Assembly (NCBI RefSeq): GCF_900101595.1
Contig: NZ_FMYY01000015.1
Span: 92,344 to 156,343 of the forward strand
Source of the DNA: Paenibacillus sp. cl123
GTDB taxonomy: Bacteria > Bacillota > Bacilli > Paenibacillales > NBRC-103111
Length of the DNA: 64,000 bases
Direction: 5' to 3'
A program made the position numbers and the translations under genes. Shown here one piece after another: positions 1 to 9,200 of the stretch. The notes under the pieces are model-generated. The model was not told the origin of the DNA, did not search any database, and saw only the letters and a list, made by a program, of their open reading frames with translations. Position 1 is the first letter of the stretch, and each line of letters starts with the position of its first letter.

Positions 1-2
1 AT

Positions 3-392
3 GTCCAATCCCGTGTTCATTCGATGCAAAACGGAAGGACAAATGTTCAGCATGATGAAGAATGCGATAAGCTGTGGATTCAAATGCTGGATCAGGTAAA
101 GGAAGAAGAAATGTCGGAGATGGAAGGGGATTCTTATCTCTTCTATTATCGAACAGCCCAATATCTAAAGAGACATTCCAATTACCGCAATGCGGAGCAA
201 CATGCAAGGAAGCTGGCAAATGAGATAGCGTTAAAGTTGGGCAAAAACCACTTACAAATTGGTCAAAAAGAGCCGCCTTTATTCATGTTGAGTGGGAATA
301 AAATACAATTAATCCGAAGACTTATTCAAAATGTCAACCAGGAAGGTTTGTCGACAACAATTCTTAAAATCAAACGAAAGCTTGGTAAATAG
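3..392 (+). CDS. Glycosyltransferase family 2, C-terminal part (5' end outside window)
   Basis: The frame is open to the left edge of the window and stops at 390-392, so only the last 129 codons are present. The visible start reads VQSRVHSMQNGR, followed by DEECDKLWIQM. This lines up with VKSRVHDQQDSR and VEECNQLWINM in the second GT2 module of the giant glycosyltransferase at 6221-9691. In both, this segment follows the GT-A catalytic core. Both proteins also end in a short basic tail (here GLSTTILKIKRKLGK). The catalytic domain and metal-binding motif lie outside the window, so donor and acceptor cannot be inferred. It is probably a cytoplasmic or membrane-associated transferase adding a sugar to a surface glycan, and the first visible gene of the AT-rich polysaccharide cluster. 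An internal ATG at 24 is very unlikely to be a real start. Confidence 0.8.
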   Translation, partial: VQSRVHSMQNGRTNVQHDEECDKLWIQMLDQVKEEEMSEMEGDSYLFYYRTAQYLKRHSNYRNAEQHARKLANEIALKLGKNHLQIGQKEPPLFMLSGNKIQLIRRLIQNVNQEGLSTTILKIKRKLGK

Positions 393-484
393 GGACGCTT
401 AGCAATGGCAAAGCATGTATCAATTGTTTCTTAATTCCTTAAATCTTTAGCTGGGATCAATTTTACGAATTTAGGAGTGAGTAT

Positions 485-1516
485 ATGTTTAAAGATAAAA
501 CGCTACTTATTACTGGTGGTACAGGCTCTTTTGGCAATGCTGTCTTAAGACGGTTTTTGAACAGTGATATTAAAGAAATTCGAATTTTTTCCCGCGATGA
601 GAAAAAACAAGATGATCTTCGGAATGAATATAAAAATCCCAAAATTAAATTTTATGTTGGGGATGTTCGAGAATATTCAAGTATAGAAACAGCTATGGGA
701 GGCGTTGACTACGTTTTTCACGCTGCGGCCTTAAAACAAGTGCCTTCCTGCGAGTTTTTTCCCTTAGAAGCAGTTCGCACTAACGTATTAGGAACGGAAA
801 ATGTTCTAAATGCTGCAATAGCCAATCAAGTAGAACGAGTAATATGTCTGTCCACAGACAAAGCCGTATATCCAATTAATGCTATGGGAATGTCCAAAGC
901 TATGATGGAAAAAATTGCTGTCTCTAAGGCGAGAATGGGAGTGAATCACAATACCGTTATTTGCGTCACGCGGTACGGTAATGTAATGGCATCTCGAGGG
1001 TCCGTTATTCCGTTGTTTACCAAACAACTCAAGACAGGACAGCCAATAACAATCACTGACCCTAAAATGACCAGATTTATGATGTCTTTAGATGATGCTG
1101 TTGATTTGGTTTTGTTCGCCTTTGAACACGCTAAGGGTGGGGAACTCTTTATACAAAAAGCTCCAGCTGCTACCATAGAGGTATTGGCCGAGGCGATGCG
1201 AGAAGTTTTTGATACAAACACTGACATCACTTGTATTGGAACTCGTCATGGCGAGAAATTGTATGAGACACTTTTAACGCGTGAGGAAAATGTGAAAGCA
1301 ATTGATTTAGGGAGATACTATAAAGTTCCTATGGATGACCGGGACTTAAATTACGGGAAGTTTTTCGTGGATGGTGAAAAAGTAATAACAGAAGCAGAAG
1401 ATTATAACTCTCACAATACGGAGAGATTAAGTAAAGATCAAATGGTCGAAATGCTGAAAAATCTTGATTATATACAGAACGAACTGAAAACTAAGACATA
1501 TAGTGAGGGTTATTAA
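485..1516 (+). CDS. capE: UDP-GlcNAc 4,6-dehydratase/5-epimerase, CapE/WbjB type
   Basis: This is a 343-residue extended short-chain dehydrogenase/reductase. The NAD(P)-binding motif TGGTGSFG is at residues 10-17. The catalytic region reads STDKAVYPINAMGMSK (123-138), so the usual YxxxK is MxxxK (Met134, Lys138), which is characteristic of the CapE branch rather than FlaA1/PseB (Tyr). CapE-type enzymes convert UDP-GlcNAc to a UDP-2-acetamido-2,6-dideoxy-L-hexos-4-ulose. Full family length suggests an intact enzyme. AGGAG at 473-477 supports the ATG at 485. The 2-epimerase and reductase genes that complete a UDP-2-acetamido-2,6-dideoxy-L-sugar pathway follow directly. The family call is firm; the exact final sugar is inference. 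Confidence 0.92.
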   Translation: MFKDKTLLITGGTGSFGNAVLRRFLNSDIKEIRIFSRDEKKQDDLRNEYKNPKIKFYVGDVREYSSIETAMGGVDYVFHAAALKQVPSCEFFPLEAVRTNVLGTENVLNAAIANQVERVICLSTDKAVYPINAMGMSKAMMEKIAVSKARMGVNHNTVICVTRYGNVMASRGSVIPLFTKQLKTGQPITITDPKMTRFMMSLDDAVDLVLFAFEHAKGGELFIQKAPAATIEVLAEAMREVFDTNTDITCIGTRHGEKLYETLLTREENVKAIDLGRYYKVPMDDRDLNYGKFFVDGEKVITEAEDYNSHNTERLSKDQMVEMLKNLDYIQNELKTKTYSEGY

Positions 1517-1517
1517 A

Positions 1518-2642
1518 ATGAAGGTTATGACTATTGTTGGGACTCGTCCAGAAATCATTAAACTAAGTTGTGTCATCGAAGAGTTAGATAAATATACACA
1601 GCACGTTTTAGTCCACACTGGACAAAATTACGATTATGAACTAAATGAAATATTTTTTACAGGAATGGGGATTCGTAAACCTGATATTTTTCTTGAAGCT
1701 GTCGGTAACACAGCAGCAGAAACCATTGGTAATGTTATTATTAAAACGGATGAACTGTTTAAAGAAATGAAGCCCGATGCCGTTCTATTGTATGGGGATA
1801 CCAACTCTTGCTTGGCAGTGATCTCAGCTAAAAGAAACAAAATACCTATATTTCATATGGAAGCCGGTAATCGTTGCTTTGATCAAAGGGTACCCGAAGA
1901 AATCAATCGTAAAATTGTTGATCAGCTAAGCGACATTAATATGACATTAACTGAACATGCGCGTCGATATTTAATTGATGAAGGAATTAGACCTGAAACC
2001 ATTATTAAAACTGGATCATCTATGAAAGAAGTACTAGAAAGACAAAGGGAGAATATAAAAAACAGTAATGTGATGACAAGATTAAAGCTCGATAATGGAG
2101 ACTATTTTGTTGTTAGCGCTCACCGTGAAGAAAATATAGATTCTCCTAAGAATGTCAGCGATTTGGTTGAATCCCTTAATGCGATTGCAGAAACTTATTC
2201 AAAAAGAATCATCGTATCCACTCATCCTAGGACGCAAAAATTGATTGAGCGTGATAATTTTAAATTTCATAAACTGATTGAATTAATGAAGCCATTAGGG
2301 TTTGCTGATTATATAAAGCTTCAGCAAAATGCTTTTTGTGTAATTTCGGATAGTGGTACAATTACAGAAGAATCTTCCATATTGCACTTCCCAGCCATTA
2401 CGATTAGACAAGCGCATGAGCGGCCGGAGGGAATGGATGAAGGAACTCTCGTTATGTCCGGGTTGAAGAAAACCAATGTTTTAGATGCAATCAATCTTGT
2501 GGTTTCTCAATATGCCGAGAGTAAACAGCCGTTAAAAACCGTTCAAGATTATGATACAGACAACGTTTCTAAAAAAGTCGTAAGAATTATTCTAAGTTAC
2601 ACAGATTATATTAATCGAACAGTTTGGAAAAAAGAACAGTAG
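1518..2642 (+). CDS. wecB: UDP-N-acetylglucosamine 2-epimerase (non-hydrolysing; WecB/CapG type)
   Basis: The 374-residue protein has the hallmarks of the non-hydrolysing 2-epimerase family: VGTRPEIIKL near the N-terminus, YGDTNS, HMEAGNRCFDQRVPEEINR with its acidic residues, SAHREEN, and SDSGTITEES near the C-terminus. The family inverts C2 of UDP-GlcNAc or of derived UDP-6-deoxy sugars. The HMEAGNRCFDQRVPEE version is the one usually paired with CapE-type dehydratases (CapG/WbjD/WbvD). The ATG at 1518 is chosen over an upstream in-frame GTG at 1503 because GAGGGT (1505-1510) lies seven bases before it. It begins one base after the capE stop, which suggests coupled translation. Likely role: last step to a UDP-L-FucNAc, L-RhaNAc or L-QuiNAc type donor. 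Confidence 0.92.
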   Translation: MKVMTIVGTRPEIIKLSCVIEELDKYTQHVLVHTGQNYDYELNEIFFTGMGIRKPDIFLEAVGNTAAETIGNVIIKTDELFKEMKPDAVLLYGDTNSCLAVISAKRNKIPIFHMEAGNRCFDQRVPEEINRKIVDQLSDINMTLTEHARRYLIDEGIRPETIIKTGSSMKEVLERQRENIKNSNVMTRLKLDNGDYFVVSAHREENIDSPKNVSDLVESLNAIAETYSKRIIVSTHPRTQKLIERDNFKFHKLIELMKPLGFADYIKLQQNAFCVISDSGTITEESSILHFPAITIRQAHERPEGMDEGTLVMSGLKKTNVLDAINLVVSQYAESKQPLKTVQDYDTDNVSKKVVRIILSYTDYINRTVWKKEQ

Positions 2643-2656
2643 AGGGATAGATTACT

Positions 2657-3508
2657 ATGAAAAATGTTGCTGTACTCGGTGCTACAGGAATGGCTGGTCA
2701 TGTCATTGCCTTATTCCTTGAGGAGCAAGGTTATAATGTTTATCGGATGTCTAGAAGTATTGCACCGTCTGATAAAAATGTTCAGATTGATGCAACTGAT
2801 TTCAATAGTTTAATTGCATGGCTTGAAGAAATAAAACCTGACGTGATTGTAAATTCAATCGGGATCTTGCAAAAAGAAGCCGATGCTCGCCCGGATTTGG
2901 CCATTCAGTTGAACGCTTACCTTCCCCGTAAATTAGAACAGCATTTCAAAGATTGTCCAACCAAGTTAATACATTTGAGTACGGACTGCGTATTCTCAGG
3001 AGCAACGGGAGGATATACAGAAGATTCATTTGCGGATGGTATGACTATGTATGACCGTTCTAAAGCTTTAGGTGAGGTTGTAAATGAAAAAGATCTAACC
3101 TTCCGTATGTCCATCATTGGACCAGATACTGATGTAAATGGAACTGGTTTATTTAACTGGTTTATGAAGCAGCAAGGAGTCACGAAGGGATATTCTGAAG
3201 CCATTTGGAATGGGGTAACAACAATAGAGCTTTCCAAGGCCATTGATGCGGCTATCAAGCAAAACATATCTGGGTTGTATCATTTAACACCAAATGGGAA
3301 AATCAACAAGTACGATTTATTGTGTTTATTTCAGAAAGAGTTTGAGAAGAAAAACGTAGAAATTGTACCTTTCGATAATTATGTAGTTGATAAAACACTT
3401 ATTAATACACGTACCGACTTTGATCATGTAATACCAACTTACCCTGATATGATCAAAGAAATGGCTGTATGGGTGAAAGAGCATAAGGGGTTATATCACT
3501 ATGAATAA
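2657..3508 (+). CDS. RmlD-like NAD(P)-dependent nucleotide-sugar reductase
   Basis: This 283-residue extended SDR of the RmlD family has GATGMAG at residues 8-14, STDCVFSG at 108-115 and Tyr132/Lys136 in YDRSK as the catalytic pair. RmlD-type enzymes reduce a 4-keto group of a nucleotide sugar. Sitting directly after a CapE-type dehydratase and a 2-epimerase, it most likely reduces the 4-keto-L-sugar. Unlike S. aureus CapF (about 370 residues with a C-terminal cupin), it is short and shows no cupin. It is therefore closer in architecture to the Vibrio WbvR-type reductase of the UDP-L-RhaNAc/L-QuiNAc route; that assignment is inference. Its last eight bases overlap the next gene, consistent with one operon. 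Confidence 0.85.
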   Translation: MKNVAVLGATGMAGHVIALFLEEQGYNVYRMSRSIAPSDKNVQIDATDFNSLIAWLEEIKPDVIVNSIGILQKEADARPDLAIQLNAYLPRKLEQHFKDCPTKLIHLSTDCVFSGATGGYTEDSFADGMTMYDRSKALGEVVNEKDLTFRMSIIGPDTDVNGTGLFNWFMKQQGVTKGYSEAIWNGVTTIELSKAIDAAIKQNISGLYHLTPNGKINKYDLLCLFQKEFEKKNVEIVPFDNYVVDKTLINTRTDFDHVIPTYPDMIKEMAVWVKEHKGLYHYE

Positions 3509-4286
3509 ATTATTGATAATGTTTAGTGGTTTTTTTAAGTATAACAACTTGTTGTTAGAATTAGTGGTAAGGGATATAAAAATCCGTTACAGAAAATCCG
3601 TACTAGGACTTCTTTGGACATTGCTAAACCCATTATTAATGATGTTAGTAATGACAATGATATTTTCTTCACTTTTTAAAACAAATATTCCATATTTTCC
3701 GGTTTATTTTCTTACAGGTAGCATCTTATTCAGTTTTCATTCTGAGGCTACAACGCAAGCACTTATGTCAATTATTTCAAATGCCAGTCTTATAAAAAAG
3801 GTGTATATTCCCAAATATTTATTTCCCTTGTCTAGAGTACTATCAAGTATGGTGAATTTAGGGTTTGCTTTTGTTGCATTACTATTGGTAATGGTTATAG
3901 AGGGGGCACCATTCCAAGCAACATGTATTCTATTCTTTATACCTATTTTTTACTTAACCTTATTTACAACCGGTTTAAGCTTAATTTTATCTGCGATGAC
4001 GGTATTTTTTAGAGATATTAACCATTTATATGGAGTTTTCACTCTTTTGTGGACTTATATGACACCAATCTTCTACCCAGCATCTATTATTCCTAATCAA
4101 TTCAAATGGATACTCGAATATAATCCAATGTATTATTATATTAGTTTTTTTCGCAACGTAATAATCGAGGGTAAATTTCCAGGGCTTGCTGATAATTTGG
4201 TTTGTTTCACAATAGGAATTTTGACGCTAATAGGAGGTTTGATTACCTTCTATAAATGTCAAAATAAATTTATATTGCATGTTTGA
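3501..4286 (+). CDS. Polysaccharide ABC exporter, permease subunit (Wzm/TagG family)
   Basis: The 261-residue protein has about six hydrophobic membrane segments and the ABC-2 permease N-terminus (LVVRDIKIRYRKSVLGLLW, followed by a Leu/Met-rich first helix). This signature is typical of RfbA/KpsM/TagG/Wzm subunits that export O-antigen, teichoic acid or capsule. It overlaps the upstream reductase gene by eight bases and is followed 27 bases later by its ATPase partner. A dedicated glycan exporter implies that the polymer is completed on a lipid carrier in the cytoplasm before export. No Wzx flippase or Wzy polymerase is seen in the window. Confidence 0.92.
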   Translation: MNKLLIMFSGFFKYNNLLLELVVRDIKIRYRKSVLGLLWTLLNPLLMMLVMTMIFSSLFKTNIPYFPVYFLTGSILFSFHSEATTQALMSIISNASLIKKVYIPKYLFPLSRVLSSMVNLGFAFVALLLVMVIEGAPFQATCILFFIPIFYLTLFTTGLSLILSAMTVFFRDINHLYGVFTLLWTYMTPIFYPASIIPNQFKWILEYNPMYYYISFFRNVIIEGKFPGLADNLVCFTIGILTLIGGLITFYKCQNKFILHV

Positions 4287-4313
4287 TTAAGTTAGTTTAT
4301 GGGGGAGATCATT

Positions 4314-5051
4314 TTGTCAGAGAATATTGTTGAAATTAATGATGTTTCCATGCTATTTAATCTAAGTCGAGAAAAAGTTGATAATATTAAGGAATATTTT
4401 GTTCGTTTTATTAAGGGAAAGTTAACCTTTGAGGAATTTTGGGCGCTGAGGAATGTATCTTTTAATATAAAGAGAGGAGAGTCGATGGGAATTGTTGGTT
4501 TAAATGGTAGTGGGAAAAGTACTCTCCTTAAAATTATTGCAGGTGTTTTAAAACCAACTACTGGGAACATTTCTGTCTATGGTTCGGTAGCTCCACTTAT
4601 TGAGCTAGGAGCTGGTTTTGATTTTGAACTGACAGCTAAAGAGAATATTTTCTTGAATGGGGCTATTCTTGGCTATAGCAGAGCTGAAATGAAAGAAAAG
4701 TTCGAAGAAATTATGGATTTCGCTGAGTTGTGGGATTTTGTTGATGTGCCGATTAAAAATTTCTCTTCTGGTATGGTAGCAAGACTGGGCTTTTCGATTG
4801 CTACTGTAAATAGACCGGATATTTTAATTGCAGATGAAATTTTGGGAGTCGGTGATTACAAGTTCAAAAAAAAATGCGAGAAAAGAATGGAAGAAATAAT
4901 GAACAGCGGCGCAACAGTAATATTGGTCTCACACTCAATTAAAGAAGTACAGGATATTTGCTCTCACGTTGCATGGTTAAATAAGGGGCACTTGATTAAT
5001 GTTGGTCCAGCAGAAATAGTTTGCGATGAGTATATGGCTAGCATGGAATGA
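4314..5051 (+). CDS. Polysaccharide ABC exporter, ATP-binding subunit (Wzt/TagH family)
   Basis: A single nucleotide-binding domain with Walker A GLNGSGKST, the Q-loop region LGAGFDFELTAKENI, signature FSSGMVARL, Walker B ILIADEIL and switch His in LVSHS. The N-terminal strand segment and the SVAPLIELGAGF signature are typical of Wzt/TagH/RfbB glycan exporters. The protein is only about 245 residues and ends just after the ATPase core, so it lacks the C-terminal carbohydrate-binding domain that Wzt proteins use to read a terminal glycan cap. I choose TTG 4314 because GGGGGAG (4301-4307) lies six bases upstream; the in-frame ATG at 4299 has no ribosome binding site. The stop overlaps the next start (ATGA). 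Confidence 0.9.
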   Translation: MSENIVEINDVSMLFNLSREKVDNIKEYFVRFIKGKLTFEEFWALRNVSFNIKRGESMGIVGLNGSGKSTLLKIIAGVLKPTTGNISVYGSVAPLIELGAGFDFELTAKENIFLNGAILGYSRAEMKEKFEEIMDFAELWDFVDVPIKNFSSGMVARLGFSIATVNRPDILIADEILGVGDYKFKKKCEKRMEEIMNSGATVILVSHSIKEVQDICSHVAWLNKGHLINVGPAEIVCDEYMASME

Positions 5052-6154
5052 GACATGTCAAGATGAAAGTTCTACATGTAACAGAAACTATGGCTTCTGG
5101 GGTTTTAAAATATCTTCGAGAAGTAGTTGGTGCTGGAAACAGCGAGGAAGTGAAACATTTTATTATATATTCTCCTAACCGAGAATATACGCCGGTAGAT
5201 TTGGACAAACTTTTTCCTTCTACAGTTACGTTGATTGAGGTAAACATTAAAATCAAATATGGTTTTATACAAAGTATGAAAGCTTTGTATGTACAAATTA
5301 GTAATATTAAACCTGATGTAATACACTTGCATTCCTCAATAGCAGGTTTCATAGGAAGATTAGTTTCACTTTGGTTTCCAAAAGTTAAAGTATTCTATAC
5401 TCCACATGGATATAGTTTTTTAATGACAAATAAAATGAAATTAGTAAAAATGACATACTGGTTAGCGGAATTTATATTATCACAAATAAATGGTCAGATC
5501 ATTGCTTGTTCCAAAAGCGAATATAAGTATGCACAAAAAATAAGTCCTCTTCATAAACATTATTTATTAGAGAATTGTATAAAACCATTTCAAAATGAAA
5601 ACGACAGAAAATTTTCTTTTCGATATAAAAAGCAAATGATCGGTGTAGGGAGAATGGAACACCAAAAAGACCCTAAACTGTTTATCGAAATTATTGCTGA
5701 ACTCAAAAAAATTGATGCCACAATTAAAGCAATTTGGGTTGGTGATGGTTCACTGAGACAAGAATGTGAGCAGCTGAATAGTGAACTGAAAACTAATGTA
5801 TTCTTTACGGGATGGCTTTCAAATGATAAAACTGTTGAATATCTTAGAGACTCAACGGTTTTTCTCCAAACATCGCAATGGGAAGGGTTACCATATTCCG
5901 TATTGGAAGCATACGCGGCAGGATTACCTGTAGTAGCTAGCAATATTGAAAGTCATAGAGACTTAAATGAAAACAATTATGTATGTTTTATTGCGGAGAA
6001 CAAAATGCAATTTGTTGAACACATAGTAAAATTGTTAAATGACGAACAATTTTACTATAGTTCATCAGAAAAAAATAGAAAAAACATAGAAGGAAAATAT
6101 CAAAAATTCTCACGCGATATTTATTCAATCTATAAGGAAAAGTTTAACGAATAA
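5048..6154 (+). CDS. Glycosyltransferase family 4
   Basis: This 368-residue GT-B protein has the N-terminal acceptor domain (MKVLHVTETMASGV, then DVIHLHSSIAGFIGRL and YTPHGYSFL) and the C-terminal nucleotide-sugar domain (IGVGRMEHQKDP, VGDGSLRQECEQL). The GT4 EX7E motif falls in WEGLPYSVLEAYAAGLPVV. The SSxAG(F)xGR and TPHGY pattern resembles WcaI/CapM/EpsD-like transferases of capsule assembly. The start codon overlaps the ABC ATPase stop as ATGA; a second ATG at 5063 is also possible, and neither has a strong ribosome binding site. It is retaining by family. The sugar transferred is unknown, but the gene is clearly in the exporter operon. Confidence 0.9.
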   Translation: MRHVKMKVLHVTETMASGVLKYLREVVGAGNSEEVKHFIIYSPNREYTPVDLDKLFPSTVTLIEVNIKIKYGFIQSMKALYVQISNIKPDVIHLHSSIAGFIGRLVSLWFPKVKVFYTPHGYSFLMTNKMKLVKMTYWLAEFILSQINGQIIACSKSEYKYAQKISPLHKHYLLENCIKPFQNENDRKFSFRYKKQMIGVGRMEHQKDPKLFIEIIAELKKIDATIKAIWVGDGSLRQECEQLNSELKTNVFFTGWLSNDKTVEYLRDSTVFLQTSQWEGLPYSVLEAYAAGLPVVASNIESHRDLNENNYVCFIAENKMQFVEHIVKLLNDEQFYYSSSEKNRKNIEGKYQKFSRDIYSIYKEKFNE

Positions 6155-6220
6155 GCGATCTCTTTTCTATTTGAAGAATAATTATTAAATAATATTAAGT
6201 TGGTGAGGTTGGATAACAAA

Positions 6221-9200
6221 ATGCCTAAAGTTTCTGTTGTAGTTGCAGCATACGAATCCGAAAGGACAATAAAAAAATGTATAGATTCTATATTGAATCA
6301 AACATTGAGCGATATTGAGATTGTCGTTATTGATGACGGTTCAAAAGATAACACACTAAATATTTTAAATGATTATAAAAACAAATATAGTAAAATACAG
6401 GTGTTCTCAAACAATGTTAATCGGGGTGCTGGTTACACTAAAAATCTTGGTGTTTCAAAATGTACCGGTGAGTATATTGGGTTCGTTGACTCCGATGATT
6501 ATCTCTCAGAAGATTACTATAAAAAAATGTATGACGTAATAAAGAAAAATAATGCTGATATAGCATGTGTGAATATTGCACTAGTGTATCCACAATTTAC
6601 TCAGACATCATTTTTGTTAGAAAACAACACGTATGTAGACTTTAACCAAATAAAATTTAATCAAAAAGCGGAAGAAATAGTGCTTGATGGGCTTATAATT
6701 GCTGGTCATTGGTCCGCTGCATCAGCAAGTAACAAGCTTTTTAAAAGCGAATTAATAAAAAAATATTCTTTTTATGAAGGCGCTTGTGATGATGTGCCGG
6801 CTGTAATACCTGTTATAGCATGTGCAAACAAAATAGTCTATATTCCTGAATTGTTTTACAATTACGTACAATCCGAAAATTCTTTAGAACGCTCACTGGA
6901 TTACAAAAATAGAATAGATGTTGCTAATTCATATGCACTGACTTTAAGTAAATTAGCTGAATTAAAAGTATCTGATGAATATGCTATGCTATTATTTGTT
7001 CAATTATGTAGTTATATAGAAACAATCCGTAATATCAAAGATCCTTCTTTTAGTTTTAAGATACTAATGTCTATTTGTGAAATTATAAAAGATTTGAGGT
7101 TTCTACAAACAGATAAAAATCCATACCTAAAACAACTTTTTATTACGCATACTGATTATAATAGCTTTTACTTAGTTAAATTTAGAAGATTTTTAGTTGA
7201 TCATGATTATGCTAGTTTAGAAGAATTTATTCTGCGCGGAGAGGAAACAAAAACGATGTACAATCCGCTTGTTTCTATAATAATACCGGTTTATAATGGC
7301 TCGAATTATATGAGAGATGCTATTGACAGTGCGTTATACCAGACTTATAACAATATTGAAGTTATCGTAATTAACGACGGATCTAAAGATGATGGACAAA
7401 CAGAGAAAATAGCATTGTCTTATGGTGATAAGATTAGATACTTTAGAAAAGAAAATGGTGGCGTGGCGAGTGCGCTAAATTTAGGTATTGAAAAAATGAA
7501 AGGTGAATATTTTTCTTGGCTAAGTCATGATGACTTATATACAAACAATAAAATTGAAAATCAAATTGAAATACTCTCTAAATTAGAGGATAAAAAAACT
7601 TTAGTAACGGGAGGATACGTAGTAGTAAATTCGAGTGGTGAATATTTATATGACGTAGATCCTTTGAATAATCACATGATAGAGGATTTGGAGAATACTG
7701 TATACCCATTATTGCGTGGAGCTATTCATGGGTGTGCAATATTAATTCATAAAAGCCACTTCGAACGTGTAGGGATTTTTAATACAAATTTACCTACAAC
7801 ACAGGATTATGATCTTTTCTTTCGGATGCTCAGGGGGCAAAAAATTCATTTTCATAAAGGCTTGCATGTGAAATCACGTGTACACGATCAACAAGATAGT
7901 AGAAAATTAGTCAATGTTCATGTTGAAGAATGTAATCAATTATGGATTAATATGATGAAGGAACTAACTTATGAAGAAAAATGTTTAATAGACGGTTCCG
8001 AATATTCTTTTTATAAAAATATATATAATTTCCTTAAGAATGTAACATTATATGAAAAAGCAATCATATATTCTCTCTCTAAATTTATAGAGACGGCAAG
8101 AGACGAAATGATTAATAATCCTAAAAATACAGAATTATTGCAAGATTTACTAAGTTGTGTGGGCGTTACAGAAAAAGAATATTATGTTTATCGCAGCGAA
8201 GTTACAAAAACAAATAATAAAAAAAGAATTGCATTTTTAAGCGGTGCGTTAACAGAACTTGGTGGACTGACAAAAGTATTGCTTAGTGTAGCAAGTATGT
8301 TAAGTGAGCATTTCGATGTATTTATAATTAATCTATTTGGCGAGCAATTAATTGGTGGTTACGAGTATTCTGATAATATAAAAATTTTGAATTATAATAC
8401 CTATGTAACTACAAAAGATTCAGAGAATGAGCTAGCCAAGCGGTTAAAGTTATATAATATTGATTTAGCCGTGATTAGTCATAACTGTAATGAGGTATTT
8501 TTACGACTATACCCTGTTCTTCGTATGTATAATATTAAAACAATTGCATGGAATCATGAATTCTACTTTTTACCTCATATTAAAGAAGAATTATATAAAG
8601 ATATTCCGTCAAGAACTAAATACTTAGAAGAAGCAGATGTAGCTATTTGGCTAAATAGTTTTAGCGCTAATATCTATGCATTGTTAAATTCTAATGCAGC
8701 TATATTACCAAATCCAGTTACAATTAGCCATCTTAACGAGAATGAAATGGTTGAAATAGAAAAAAGACCTAAAAATTTAGTGGCTATTGGTCGTTTTGAT
8801 GATAGTCAAAAAGGACTAGAACAATTGCTTTATGCTTTCGCGGAAGTTTTGAAAGAAATCCCATCAACAAAATTATATATCGTAGGATCTTATGACTTAT
8901 CACAGCCTACTTCCACAAATAGAAATTTGAGCTACAATAAATTAATTCGGAACTTAGATATTCCTGATACAAAAATTATTTTTACAGGATGGATAAAAGA
9001 CATTACACCATATTTGAATAGCAGCTGTGTGCATCTAGCGCCTTCACATCACGAGGGTTTTGGTCTTGTAGTAACTGAAACTGCTTTTTATGGATTGCCT
9101 TCAATTATATTTGAAGGCTCGGGTATGGACGATATTGTTTCAGATGGGGAGTCTGGATTTATAGTCCCAATGGATGATTTCTCTGCAATGGCTGAAAAAG

